From the NCBI GenBank assembly GCA_022778745.1, contig JALFSR010000070.1:1-47058 (forward strand): DNA of 47,058 nt. The letters are read 5' to 3'. Both the position numbers and the translations under genes were made by a program. The first letter of the stretch is position 1. Each line of letters starts with the position of its first letter. The DNA comes from Clostridiales bacterium (GTDB lineage Bacteria > Bacillota > Clostridia > Lachnospirales > Lachnospiraceae). The notes below the pieces were generated by a model. The model ran no database searches, had not been told where the DNA came from, and saw nothing but the letters and a program-made list of their open reading frames with translations. Positions 25,123 through 33,985 of this stretch are shown here, in pieces.

Positions 25123-26084
25123 TGGCTGAAAATAAAAAGAAATTAATTGAAGTAAAAAATCTCTGTAAATATTTCAAAGTGGAAAAAGGTACGTTAAAGG
25201 CAGTTGACAATCTTACATTTGATATTTATCAAAATGAGACATTTGGTCTTGTAGGAGAGTCTGGATGTGGAAAATCCACATTAGGACGTACATTAATGGG
25301 TATTTATCCACCTACAGCAGGTCAGTTTAAGTATACAGGAAGAGAGTCATTGGATGTAAATAAGAAAAATTTATTCCGTTATTCAAAACTTGCACAGATG
25401 ATCTTCCAGGACCCATATGCATCACTGGATCCACGTATGACAGTTGCTTCCATTATTGAAGAAGGTATGATTATTCACAATATGTATGATGCAAAAAAGC
25501 GTCAGGAACGAGTATATGAATTATTGGAAGTTGTTGGATTAAATAAGGAACATGCGAATCGTTTCCCACATGAGTTTTCTGGTGGTCAGCGTCAGCGTAT
25601 CGGTATCGCTCGTGCGTTAGCGATTGAACCAGAATTTATTGTCTGTGATGAGCCAATTTCTGCACTTGATGTTTCTATTCAGTCTCAGGTTATCAACTTA
25701 CTTTCTGATCTTCAGAAGAAGTTAAATCTGACATATCTGTTTATCGCACATGATTTGAATATTGTAAAGTATATCAGTGATCGTATTGCAGTTATGTATC
25801 TTGGAAATATCGTTGAGTTAGCAGACAGTGATGAATTATATGATAATACATTGCATCCATATTCTAAGGCTTTGTTATCGGCAGTTCCGATTCCAGACCC
25901 AGATAAGGAAGCTCAAAAATCACGTCACGTCATCGAAGGTGAGATTCCAAGCCCAATTAATCCGCCGCCAGGATGTAATTTTGCACCACGTTGTCCGGTT
26001 GCATGTGATATTTGTCATAAGCAAAAGCCACAATTAAAAGAAGTAAAGCCGGGCCATTGTGTGGCATGTCATCTTGTACAGTAA
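25122..26084 (+). CDS. oppF: oligopeptide ABC transporter ATPase OppF
   Basis: The 320-residue partner ATPase has Walker A GESGCGKSTL, signature FSGGQRQRIGIARAL, Walker B FIVCDEPISALDVS and switch His in FIAHDLNIV. The C-terminal extension again carries a Cys set (CNFAPRCPVACDIC). It overlaps oppD by 1 base (TAATG) and completes the importer. No gene for peptide breakdown is attached. Confidence 0.94.
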   Translation: MAENKKKLIEVKNLCKYFKVEKGTLKAVDNLTFDIYQNETFGLVGESGCGKSTLGRTLMGIYPPTAGQFKYTGRESLDVNKKNLFRYSKLAQMIFQDPYASLDPRMTVASIIEEGMIIHNMYDAKKRQERVYELLEVVGLNKEHANRFPHEFSGGQRQRIGIARALAIEPEFIVCDEPISALDVSIQSQVINLLSDLQKKLNLTYLFIAHDLNIVKYISDRIAVMYLGNIVELADSDELYDNTLHPYSKALLSAVPIPDPDKEAQKSRHVIEGEIPSPINPPPGCNFAPRCPVACDICHKQKPQLKEVKPGHCVACHLVQ

Positions 26085-26182
26085 TATCAGAGTACAAGCA
26101 TTTGAGTTTGTCGAATGGTTTTATAGGTATCATGGGGTCAAAATATATTTCCCCTAACATCATAATATATAATGTAAGAAAT

Positions 26183-26239
26183 GATATGCTCTTTTTTAGG
26201 CAGACAGTTTAAAACTGTTCATCTAAAGAAGGGCATATC
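26183..26239. promoter_or_regulatory. long structured hairpin after opp operon
   Basis: GATATGCTCTTTTTTAG pairs over 17 positions (two G-U) with CTAAAGAAGGGCATATC, enclosing a small ACAGT/ACTGT stem. The downstream sequence is AT-rich (TATATATAAAAATAAT) without a clean T run. It may end the opp transcript or act as an RNA regulatory structure. Confidence 0.55.
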
Positions 26240-26286
26240 TATATATAAAAATAATAATGCAAAATAAAAATTATAGTTAATTAAGA

Positions 26287-26315
26287 TTGTATGTTAAGAA
26301 AAAATCGCTTATAAT
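26287..26315 (+). promoter_or_regulatory. sigma-A promoter of carboxypeptidase operon
   Basis: TTGTAT at 26287-26292, a 17-bp spacer and TATAAT at 26310-26315. Confidence 0.72.
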
Positions 26316-26345
26316 AAATCAGTATAAACTCTGTTAGAAAGGAAA

Positions 26346-26411
26346 ATGGTGTTTTTCATTGCTAAGGGCAGTGAAGCGGATTTTGACACCAAAATAAAAT
26401 GGATAAAATGA
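26346..26411 (+). CDS. possible 21-codon leader ORF
   Basis: A short ORF, MVFFIAKGSEADFDTKIKWI plus Lys, starts after AGAAAGGAAA and its TGA overlaps the ATG of the carboxypeptidase gene (ATGA). The main gene has no ribosome binding site of its own at either possible start, so translational coupling through this leader is plausible. It has no similarity I recognise. Confidence 0.4.
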   Translation: MVFFIAKGSEADFDTKIKWIK

Positions 26412-27988
26412 AGAAAAGAGTCACACAAAAAGTCGGTATTTTTTTCATTATAATCGTAATGTTTTCGGTATGTCTTCAATATATAGATAGTACAGCATCT
26501 ATGACGCAGGCTGTAAAAGGACCAGAAGTCAGTGTAGAAACATACTGTCTTATGGATGCGGACAGCGGACAAGTCATACTGGAAAAAGGTATGGATGAAA
26601 AAATGCGTCCGGCAAGTATTACAAAAATATTGACGGCATTAATTACAGCAGAGAAAGTGCCAGATCTGAATGAGAAAATAACATTTTCAGATACGGCGGT
26701 GAAGAGTATTCCTGTATTGAGTTCGACACTTGCACCAGTGACAAAGCCAGGTGAAACGATGCGGGTAAAAGACGCATTGTATGGAATGGTATTAAAGTCG
26801 GCAAACGAATGTGCAAATGGACTGGCAGAATATGTTGCAGGAAGTATGGATGCATTTGCTGATCTGATGAATGCCCGTGTAGAACAAATCGGAGCAAAAC
26901 ACACTCATTTTGTAACGCCAAGCGGTTTAGATGATGACGAGCATTATACGACAGCATACGATATGGCACTGATTTTTCGGGAAGCATTGAAAAATCCGAC
27001 AGTGAAAGCATTATTCTTCACAAAATCGTATATAATCCCTGCCACAAATGTAAGTGAAAAGCGTACATTACAAGCAGGACATCAGTTTGTAACAGGAGCG
27101 CAGCAATGTGACGGCGTGTATGCTGGAAAGACAGGATATACGGTAAAAGCAAAATGGACGCTTGCGACAGCTGCCGAACGAAATGGTCATAATGTGATTT
27201 TGATTTCGATGAAATCCGATGAAGGACGAAATTATGAAGATGCAAGAGTATTGCTGGACTATGGGTTTGGAATACTTGATCAAACAAATCCTGTTCCAAA
27301 AGCAACTGTGTATCGTCCAGTCATTACGGATATGGATGCGACAGGATTTACTGTCAAATGGAATGTCGGTAATGATGTCGTTCGAGTGGAATGTCCAGTC
27401 TGGACGGATCGAAATGGAAATGATGACATGACACACGTTTCAAATTCCATTACACCAGGAGAAATTAGCTATCGAGTTAATGTTTCCGATCATAATAATG
27501 AATATGGTGTATATACCGTACAGGCATATGTATATGGAAGCGATGATCAGCCAACGATTTCTACGATTAAAGTGTTGATGACTGGGCAAAAAAGCGAACC
27601 TGGCATATGCAGTTATAACGGACAGAATTATTATATTAAAGAAAACGGAGGAATTGCCGTAGGATGGATTGAGACAGAAAATGGTGTTTATTATGCATCA
27701 CCCGATCAATCTTATCTTTGCTATGGACTGCAGAATATTGGAAATGTTGGATATTATTTTAATCAGCAAGGATTATTGCAGACTGGCTGGAAGACAATTA
27801 ATGGAAATACTTATTATTTTCAGGCAAGTGGAGATATGGCGTATGGAGTCATTCGAATAGATGGAATGGTTTATTATTTTGATCAAGAAGGAAAATGGGG
27901 CAGTGGACTATTGCCAGCAGAGAAGTTAAAGGAGATTCAATATGAAATGGAAAAAATTTACACTGGAAACTACTACAGAAGCCGTTGA
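26408..27988 (+). CDS. D-alanyl-D-alanine carboxypeptidase with cell-wall-binding repeats
   Basis: The 526-residue protein has an N-terminal signal/membrane segment, then a serine peptidase S11 domain (DacF type). Catalytic motifs are SITK near residue 66, SANECANGL and KTGYT. From about residue 395, Tyr/Trp/Gly repeats of about 20 residues (GWKTINGNTYYFQ, IRIDGMVYYFDQEGKWGSG) match CW_binding/choline-binding-like repeats that tether the enzyme to the wall. It would trim the terminal D-Ala of peptidoglycan stem peptides. I prefer the ATG at 26408, coupled to the leader ORF; 26399 is the alternative. Its last 47 bases overlap prmA. Confidence 0.88.
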   Translation: MKKRVTQKVGIFFIIIVMFSVCLQYIDSTASMTQAVKGPEVSVETYCLMDADSGQVILEKGMDEKMRPASITKILTALITAEKVPDLNEKITFSDTAVKSIPVLSSTLAPVTKPGETMRVKDALYGMVLKSANECANGLAEYVAGSMDAFADLMNARVEQIGAKHTHFVTPSGLDDDEHYTTAYDMALIFREALKNPTVKALFFTKSYIIPATNVSEKRTLQAGHQFVTGAQQCDGVYAGKTGYTVKAKWTLATAAERNGHNVILISMKSDEGRNYEDARVLLDYGFGILDQTNPVPKATVYRPVITDMDATGFTVKWNVGNDVVRVECPVWTDRNGNDDMTHVSNSITPGEISYRVNVSDHNNEYGVYTVQAYVYGSDDQPTISTIKVLMTGQKSEPGICSYNGQNYYIKENGGIAVGWIETENGVYYASPDQSYLCYGLQNIGNVGYYFNQQGLLQTGWKTINGNTYYFQASGDMAYGVIRIDGMVYYFDQEGKWGSGLLPAEKLKEIQYEMEKIYTGNYYRSR

Positions 27989-28898
27989 TTTTATTAGTGA
28001 GCTGTTTGATGAGATTGGAATTGAAGGAATTGAGATTGAAGACAATATTCCATTGACAGAAAGTGAAACAAAAGGAATGTTTATTGATATTCTTCCAGAG
28101 CTGCCGCCAGATGATGGAAGTGCGAAAGTGAGCTTCTATTTGGATGATACGTATGATGTTCCAGCTACGTTAAATGCAGTAAAAGAAGGATTAAAAGAAA
28201 TTAGTGCATATGTTGACTTAGGTTCCTGCAATATGACGTCTTCCGAGACAGAAGATAAAGACTGGATTAATAATTGGAAACAGTATTTTAAGCCGTTTAC
28301 TGTCGATGATATTTTAATTAAGCCAACGTGGGAGACAATTCCAGAAGAACATAAAGACAAGCTGCTCATTCAGATTGATCCAGGAACTGCATTTGGAACA
28401 GGACAGCATGAGACAACACAGCTTTGTATTCGTGCTTTGCGTAAATATTTAAAACAAGGAGATAAGGTACTGGATGTCGGAACAGGAAGTGGTATTTTAG
28501 CGATTACTGCATTAATGCTTGGAGCAGATAAGGCAGTCGGCACGGATTTGGATGAAAATGCAATTACTGCTGCAAAGGAAAATACGCAGGCAAATGCGAT
28601 TGACCCAGCAAAATTTGAAGTATATACAGGAAATCTGATTGACGATCAGGCAATAAAAGATATTGTTGGATACGAAGACTATGATGTCGTTGTGGCAAAT
28701 ATTCTTGCCGATGTCATCATTCCACTTCAGGCAGAAGTGCCGCCTCATTTGAAAAAAGGAGGAATTTTTATTACTTCTGGAATTATTAATATGAAAGAAC
28801 AGGCAGTGAAAGATGCATTTGCAGTAAATGATGCATTTGAAGTGATTGAGACAACGTATCAAGGAGAATGGGTATCTATCACAGCAAGAAAAAAATAA
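27942..28898 (+). CDS. prmA: ribosomal protein L11 methyltransferase
   Basis: The 318-residue enzyme methylates ribosomal protein L11. Family motifs: IDPGTAFGTGQHETTQLC, the SAM-binding loop VLDVGTGSGILAI near residue 182, and VVANILADVI containing the NPxY-like motif. AAGGAGATTCAAT precedes the ATG inside the carboxypeptidase coding region. The gene runs into rsmE, joining two translation-related methyltransferases. Confidence 0.95.
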   Translation: MKWKKFTLETTTEAVDFISELFDEIGIEGIEIEDNIPLTESETKGMFIDILPELPPDDGSAKVSFYLDDTYDVPATLNAVKEGLKEISAYVDLGSCNMTSSETEDKDWINNWKQYFKPFTVDDILIKPTWETIPEEHKDKLLIQIDPGTAFGTGQHETTQLCIRALRKYLKQGDKVLDVGTGSGILAITALMLGADKAVGTDLDENAITAAKENTQANAIDPAKFEVYTGNLIDDQAIKDIVGYEDYDVVVANILADVIIPLQAEVPPHLKKGGIFITSGIINMKEQAVKDAFAVNDAFEVIETTYQGEWVSITARKK

Positions 28899-28933
28899 GA
28901 CAGTAAATAAGAGCGTCAAAAGGAGAGAAAAAG

Positions 28934-29671
28934 ATGCATCATTTTTTTGTTGGATCGGATCAAGTAAAAGACAATCAAATTCGAATTACAGGTACCGATG
29001 TCAACCATATTCGCAATGTACTGCGTATGAGAGAAGGCGAAGAGGCACAAATCAGTGATGGAAAAAACAGAGATTATCACTGTGTTTTGCGTTCCATTGA
29101 AAAAGAAGAAATTATTGCAGAAATTTTAGAAGTAGAACAATCCGATAAAGAACTGCTATCTCGTGTATTTTTATTTCAAGGGCTTCCAAAGGCTGATAAA
29201 ATGGAATGGATTATCCAAAAGACAGTAGAACTGGGCGTATATCAGATTATTCCAGTAGAGATGCGCCGTTGTGTGGTAAAGCTCGATAAGAAAAAAGCAG
29301 ATGCCAAAGTAAAGCGGTGGAATGCCATTGCAGAAAGTGCTGCCAAGCAGTCAAACCGCAGTATAGTTCCAGAAGTAAAAGGAGTTATGAGTTGGAAAGA
29401 GGCATTGGATTATGCAGCGCATTGTGATAAGGCAATGATTCCATATGAGCTTGCCAAAGGGATGGAACAGACACGCCAGATGATACGCCAGTTGCAGCCA
29501 GGAATGGATATTGCTGTTTTTATCGGACCAGAAGGTGGATTTGATATAAAGGAAATTGAGGAAGCGATGGAACGTCAAATTTGTCCGATTACACTCGGAA
29601 AGCGCATTTTGCGCACAGAAACTGCGGGCTTGACAATGATGTCTATTTTAATGTATCATTTAGAACAGTAA
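28934..29671 (+). CDS. rsmE: 16S rRNA m3U1498 methyltransferase
   Basis: The 245-residue SPOUT-class enzyme methylates uridine 1498 in 16S rRNA. It has the N-terminal PUA-like part (HHFFVGSDQV) and the knotted C-terminal domain with FIGPEGGFDIKE and LGKRILRTETAGL, which bind SAM. GGAGAGAAAAAG precedes the ATG. It follows prmA by 35 bases, the usual pair in Firmicutes. Confidence 0.95.
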   Translation: MHHFFVGSDQVKDNQIRITGTDVNHIRNVLRMREGEEAQISDGKNRDYHCVLRSIEKEEIIAEILEVEQSDKELLSRVFLFQGLPKADKMEWIIQKTVELGVYQIIPVEMRRCVVKLDKKKADAKVKRWNAIAESAAKQSNRSIVPEVKGVMSWKEALDYAAHCDKAMIPYELAKGMEQTRQMIRQLQPGMDIAVFIGPEGGFDIKEIEEAMERQICPITLGKRILRTETAGLTMMSILMYHLEQ

Positions 29672-29724
29672 TCAAGCATAATTCGACATAGCAGGACTGC
29701 AGAGAATTCACAGTAGGAGGAGAT

Positions 29725-30882
29725 ATGGAAATCTATTTGGATAATTCTGCCACTACGAGGGTATTTCCAGAAGTACAAGAGCAGATGAGACAGGCGATGG
29801 ATGCACAATATGGGAATCCATCATCGCTGCATCATAAAGGTGTAGAGGCAGAGACTTATATTAAAACAGCAAAAACACAGATTGCAAAATGTCTGAAAGT
29901 ACAAGAAAAAGAAATTATTTTTACATCAGGTGGTACAGAATCCAACAATATGGCAATTATTGGAACGGCAATGGCAAATCGTAGAGCTGGTATGCATATT
30001 ATTACATCTTCCATTGAACATCCAAGCGTCATACAGCCGATGAAATACTTAGAAGAACTTGGATTTCGTGTCACATATCTTCCAGTTGGTCGGGATGGTA
30101 CGATATCAATGCAGGCATTAGAAGAAGCATTGGATGATGAGACAATATTAGTATCTTTGATGTATGTGAATAACGAAATCGGTACAATTGAGCCGATTGA
30201 ACAAGTTGCAGAGCGAATCAAAAAGAAGAATCCGTCAATTGTTTTTCATGTTGATGCGATTCAGGCATTTGGAAAGCTTACGATTCATCCAAAAAGACAG
30301 GGCATTGATCTGTTATCTGTAAGTGGTCATAAAATTCATGGACCAAAAGGAATTGGATTTTTATATATAAATGAAAAAGTTAAAATAAGACCGATAATTT
30401 TAGGCGGTGGTCAGCAAAAAGGAATGCGTTCTGGAACAGAGAACGTGCCAGGAATAGCAGGAATTGGTCTTGCAGCACAGATGGCTTATCAAAACCTTTC
30501 CGAAGCACAGAATCGCATGTATGAGTTAAGACAAATGTTTATGGATGGTGTGAGTGCAATGGACGGTGTTACGATTAATGGTTGTCTAGGAAAAAAAGGT
30601 GCACCACATATTGTAAGCGTAAGCTTTGAAGGTGTCAGAAGCGAAGTGCTGCTCCATGCATTGGAAGATCAGGGGATTTATGTATCCGCAGGATCGGCAT
30701 GTTCTTCAAATAAGCCTGCAATTAGTGCGACATTAAAAAGTATTGGAGTAAAAAAAGAACTGCTTGATTCTACAATTCGTTTTAGTTTTGGGGCGTACAC
30801 GACAGAACAGCATATCGAGACTGCGCTTCAGGCATTGAACACGTTACTGCCAATGCTTCGCAGATATCGAAGAAAAAAATAA
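29725..30882 (+). CDS. cysteine desulfurase (NifS/IscS type)
   Basis: The 385-residue PLP enzyme takes sulfur from cysteine. It starts EIYLDNSATTRVFPEV, the PLP-binding Lys lies in SGHKIHGPKGIGF, and the active-site Cys is in SAGSACSSNKPA near residue 325. The long loop carrying this Cys puts it in the NifS/IscS group. Its position directly before thiI mirrors nifZ-thiI in Bacillus subtilis, so its main job is likely sulfur supply for tRNA 4-thiouridine. Confidence 0.93.
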   Translation: MEIYLDNSATTRVFPEVQEQMRQAMDAQYGNPSSLHHKGVEAETYIKTAKTQIAKCLKVQEKEIIFTSGGTESNNMAIIGTAMANRRAGMHIITSSIEHPSVIQPMKYLEELGFRVTYLPVGRDGTISMQALEEALDDETILVSLMYVNNEIGTIEPIEQVAERIKKKNPSIVFHVDAIQAFGKLTIHPKRQGIDLLSVSGHKIHGPKGIGFLYINEKVKIRPIILGGGQQKGMRSGTENVPGIAGIGLAAQMAYQNLSEAQNRMYELRQMFMDGVSAMDGVTINGCLGKKGAPHIVSVSFEGVRSEVLLHALEDQGIYVSAGSACSSNKPAISATLKSIGVKKELLDSTIRFSFGAYTTEQHIETALQALNTLLPMLRRYRRKK

Positions 30883-30934
30883 AACAAACTTCATTACGAT
30901 TTAAGCTGTTTAAGAAACAACAGGGAGGATTATT

Positions 30935-32119
30935 ATGATATTTCAGGCATTTTTAATTAAGTATGCAGAGATCGGTATAAAAGGAAAAAATCGATATCTG
31001 TTTGAAGATGCGTTAGTAAAACATATTCGCCATTCATTAAAGTGTGTCGATGGTGTATTTACCGTTTCCAAAGCAATGGGACGTATTTACGTAAATGTAC
31101 AGTCAGACTACGATTATGATGAAGTGATCGAAGCACTTCAGTGTATTTTTGGTATTGTATGGATTTGTCCAGTTGTGCAGATTCCAGACAATGGATTTGA
31201 AAATTTATCAAACAAAGTAATTGAATATATGGAACAAGTATATCCAGAAAAGCCAAAGACATTCAAAGTAGATTCACGTCGTTCCCGTAAAAATTATCCA
31301 TTAAATTCACAGGAAATGAACCGAGAACTCGGAGGTATTCTTCTAGATACATTCCCAGAGATGAAAGTAGACGTGCATCATCCAGAGATGATGCTTCATG
31401 TAGAAGTCAGAGAAAACTGCATTAATATTTACTCCAAGGAAATTCCAGGACCAGGCGGAATGCCAATCGGAACAAACGGAAAGGCAATGTTATTGTTATC
31501 AGGAGGAATTGACAGTCCAGTTGCCGGTTATATGATTGCAAAGCGAGGCGTATTTTTAGATGCAACATACTTCCATGCGCCGCCATATACAAGTGAGCGT
31601 GCAAAGCAAAAAGTAATTGACCTGGCAAAAGAAGTCGCAAAGTATTCTGGACCGATTCGCCTTCATATTGTAAACTTTACAGACATACAGCTTTATATTT
31701 ATGATAAATGTCCACATGAAGAACTGACGATTATTATGAGACGTTATATGATGCGAATTGCAGAGGAATTGGCAAAACGTTCTGGTGCAATGGGGCTTGT
31801 CACAGGAGAGAGCATTGGACAAGTTGCTTCTCAGACAATGCAAAGTCTTGCTGCTACAAATGAAGTATGCACGATGCCAGTATTCCGTCCAGTAATTGGA
31901 TTTGACAAGCAGGAAATCGTAGAGTTAGCATTAAAGATTGGTACGTATGAGACATCCATTCAGCCATTTGAAGACTGCTGTACGATTTTTGTTGCAAAAC
32001 ATCCAGTAACGAAGCCAAATATTAATGTAATTCGCTGTTCTGAGAAAAAATTAGAAGAGAAGATTGATGAGATGGTTCAGATTGCATTGGATACGACAGA
32101 AGTGATTTTCTGCGAATAA
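30935..32119 (+). CDS. thiI: tRNA 4-thiouridine synthase
   Basis: The 394-residue protein has an N-terminal ferredoxin-like and THUMP region (to about residue 170) and a C-terminal PP-loop ATPase with LLSGGIDSPVAGYMIAKRG. Another typical stretch is GLVTGESIGQVASQTMQSL. It lacks the C-terminal rhodanese domain of the E. coli enzyme, as usual in Firmicutes. Cys in FEDCCTIF near residue 350 may accept sulfur. It adds sulfur at U8 of tRNA. Confidence 0.95.
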   Translation: MIFQAFLIKYAEIGIKGKNRYLFEDALVKHIRHSLKCVDGVFTVSKAMGRIYVNVQSDYDYDEVIEALQCIFGIVWICPVVQIPDNGFENLSNKVIEYMEQVYPEKPKTFKVDSRRSRKNYPLNSQEMNRELGGILLDTFPEMKVDVHHPEMMLHVEVRENCINIYSKEIPGPGGMPIGTNGKAMLLLSGGIDSPVAGYMIAKRGVFLDATYFHAPPYTSERAKQKVIDLAKEVAKYSGPIRLHIVNFTDIQLYIYDKCPHEELTIIMRRYMMRIAEELAKRSGAMGLVTGESIGQVASQTMQSLAATNEVCTMPVFRPVIGFDKQEIVELALKIGTYETSIQPFEDCCTIFVAKHPVTKPNINVIRCSEKKLEEKIDEMVQIALDTTEVIFCE

Positions 32120-32126
32120 TAATAGT

Positions 32127-32159
32127 AAAAAAGATGGAGGTGCAGTTACACCTCCATCT
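32127..32159 (-). terminator. terminator of HPr-like gene
   Basis: GATGGAGGTG and CACCTCCATC form a perfect 10-bp stem with a 6-nt loop. On the minus strand it is followed by a run of T (AAAAAA on plus), so it ends the minus-strand gene and may also stop thiI readthrough. Confidence 0.8.
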
Positions 32160-32178
32160 CATAAATGATAATCATTGA

Positions 32179-32412
32179 TTATTTAATAATATATGGTTTT
32201 AATGTATCTAATACAGTATCAATATCGTCTTCTACATGAATATTTAAGTCGATTGGCTTAGATAAATCTAAAGAGAAGATACCCATAATAGACTTAGCAT
32301 CGATTACATATCTGCCAGATACTAAATCAAAATCATAGTCAAATTTTGTTAAGTCATTAACAAAAGATTTTACTTTGTCAATAGAATTTAAGGAAATTTT
32401 AACTGTAGTCAT
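32179..32412 (-). CDS. HPr-like protein lacking the phosphorylated His
   Basis: The 77-residue protein matches the HPr fold length and spacing. The regulatory region is kept: AKSIMGIFSLDL corresponds to the Ser46 segment of HPr. The catalytic segment is not: where HPr has GIHARPA with His15, this protein reads NSIDKVKSF. It therefore cannot accept phosphate from enzyme I at that site. Crh of Bacillus likewise lacks His15 but keeps Ser46 and acts in carbon catabolite control, so a Crh-like regulatory role is possible. AGGAGGGTGTTTCCA precedes the ATG. A dyad (ATACAATGC/GCATTGTAT) lies just upstream. Confidence 0.72.
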   Translation of the reverse strand: MTTVKISLNSIDKVKSFVNDLTKFDYDFDLVSGRYVIDAKSIMGIFSLDLSKPIDLNIHVEDDIDTVLDTLKPYIIK

Positions 32413-32443
32413 TGGAAACACCCTCCTAATTGAATGAATTATC

Positions 32444-32471
32444 ATACAATGCGTAACAGCAATGCATTGTA
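32444..32471. promoter_or_regulatory. 9-bp dyad in the HPr-like/mtaB divergent region
   Basis: ATACAATGC and GCATTGTAT are perfect inverted repeats 10 bases apart, located 32-60 bases upstream of the HPr-like ATG. Confidence 0.45.
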
Positions 32472-32559
32472 TATCTACAATATATACTACATAGAAAACG
32501 AGAAAAAGTCAATATACAAATCCACGAAAATATAAGAAAGGATGGGCGAATGTAATAAA

Positions 32560-33876
32560 ATGAGCAAAAAGGTTGCGTTTCACACACTAGGATGTAAAGT
32601 AAATACTTACGAAACAGATGCGATGGAGCAGCTGTTGTTAAGTCATGGATATGAGATTGTACCGTTTGAAAATTCGGCAGATATTTATATTATTAATACT
32701 TGTTCTGTGACTAATATGGCAGACCGAAAGTCTCGTCAAATGCTTCATAAAGCGAAGAAGAAAAATCCAGATGCAGTTGTCGTAGCAGTAGGATGTTATG
32801 TGCAGGCCGCCCCAAATGATGTACTTGCGGATACAGGGGTTGACTTGATTATTGGAAACAATAAAAAACAAGATTTAGTACAGATTTTAGAAGATTATTT
32901 TAAAGATCATAGACAAGAAGCAGTCATTGCTATTGATCAGGAAAAACAGTATGAAGAGTTAGAGTTGAATTTTGTCTCCGATCATACACGAGCATATATT
33001 AAAGTACAAGATGGCTGTAATCAATTTTGCAGTTACTGCATTATTCCGTATACGAGAGGTCGAATTCGCAGCCGTGCAATAGATGATGTCACAGCGGAAA
33101 TCAAACGTATTGCGCAAAATGGTACAAAAGAAGTCGTTCTTACAGGAATTCATTTAAGCTCTTATGGAAAAGATTTTGATAATGGAGAGAATTTGCTGCA
33201 TTTGATTCAGACAGTGCATCAGATAGAAGGAATTGAACGAATTCGGCTTGGTTCTTTGGAACCGCGTATTATTACACGAGATTTTGCGGAAGAACTGAAT
33301 AAATTAGAGAAGTTTTGTCCGCATTTTCATTTGTCACTGCAGAGTGGATGCGAAGCAACATTAAAGCGTATGAATAGACATTATACGCCAGGGGAATACT
33401 ATGAAAAGTGCAAATTACTGAGAGAGGTATTTGATCATCCAGCGATTACCACGGATGTGATCGTAGGATTCCCAGGAGAAACAGAACAAGAATTTGAGCA
33501 GACGCGTGAATTTTTAGAGCAGGTGCATTTTTATGAAATGCATATATTTAAATATTCTAAGAGAAAAGGTACGAGAGCAGCAGTGATGCCAGACCAAGTT
33601 CCAGAACAAATAAAAACAGAACGAAGCAATCGTTTGTTAGAACTAGATGGAGCGTTGTCAAGAGAATATCGTGAGTTTTGGATTGGAAAAGAAGTGACGG
33701 TGCTGTTAGAGGAAGAAGTTACGTTTGATCAAACTTCCTATATGGTTGGACATACAAAAGAGTATGTCAAGGCAGCAGTGAAAACGACGGCACCATCTAA
33801 TACATTAATTACAGGAAAAGTGAGTAGATTTCTAAATAACGAAACAGTAATTATTGAGAATGTACTTGCTGAATAA
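32560..33876 (+). CDS. mtaB: tRNA t6A37 methylthiotransferase MtaB
   Basis: The 438-residue radical SAM enzyme converts t6A to ms2t6A at position 37 of tRNA. It has the N-terminal UPF0004 domain (HTLGCKVNTYETDAM and NTCSVTNMADRKSRQ) whose Cys hold one cluster. The radical SAM CxxxCxxC site is in DGCNQFCSYCIIPYTRGR near residue 148. A C-terminal TRAM-like domain follows. The ATG at 32560 gives the typical start; an ATG at 32542 overlaps AAAGG and would add six residues. Confidence 0.93.
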   Translation: MSKKVAFHTLGCKVNTYETDAMEQLLLSHGYEIVPFENSADIYIINTCSVTNMADRKSRQMLHKAKKKNPDAVVVAVGCYVQAAPNDVLADTGVDLIIGNNKKQDLVQILEDYFKDHRQEAVIAIDQEKQYEELELNFVSDHTRAYIKVQDGCNQFCSYCIIPYTRGRIRSRAIDDVTAEIKRIAQNGTKEVVLTGIHLSSYGKDFDNGENLLHLIQTVHQIEGIERIRLGSLEPRIITRDFAEELNKLEKFCPHFHLSLQSGCEATLKRMNRHYTPGEYYEKCKLLREVFDHPAITTDVIVGFPGETEQEFEQTREFLEQVHFYEMHIFKYSKRKGTRAAVMPDQVPEQIKTERSNRLLELDGALSREYREFWIGKEVTVLLEEEVTFDQTSYMVGHTKEYVKAAVKTTAPSNTLITGKVSRFLNNETVIIENVLAE

Positions 33877-33985
33877 TAAAAAATGTATTACAATAGAATC
33901 ATTGAAAGCAAATCGGTAATGGTTTGATGTCTGAAAGACAGACAAGAGAACACAATATTAATATGGAAGGTAGGGACGTGAGATT

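Noticed and set aside
26137-26156. GGGG...CCCC stem after oppF as terminator
   Set aside because: It is only 4 bp with a 12-nt AT loop and no T run, much weaker than the structure at 26183.
26399-26407. ATG at 26399 as sure start of the carboxypeptidase
   Set aside because: It has no ribosome binding site and lies inside the leader ORF in another frame. It is kept only as an alternative.
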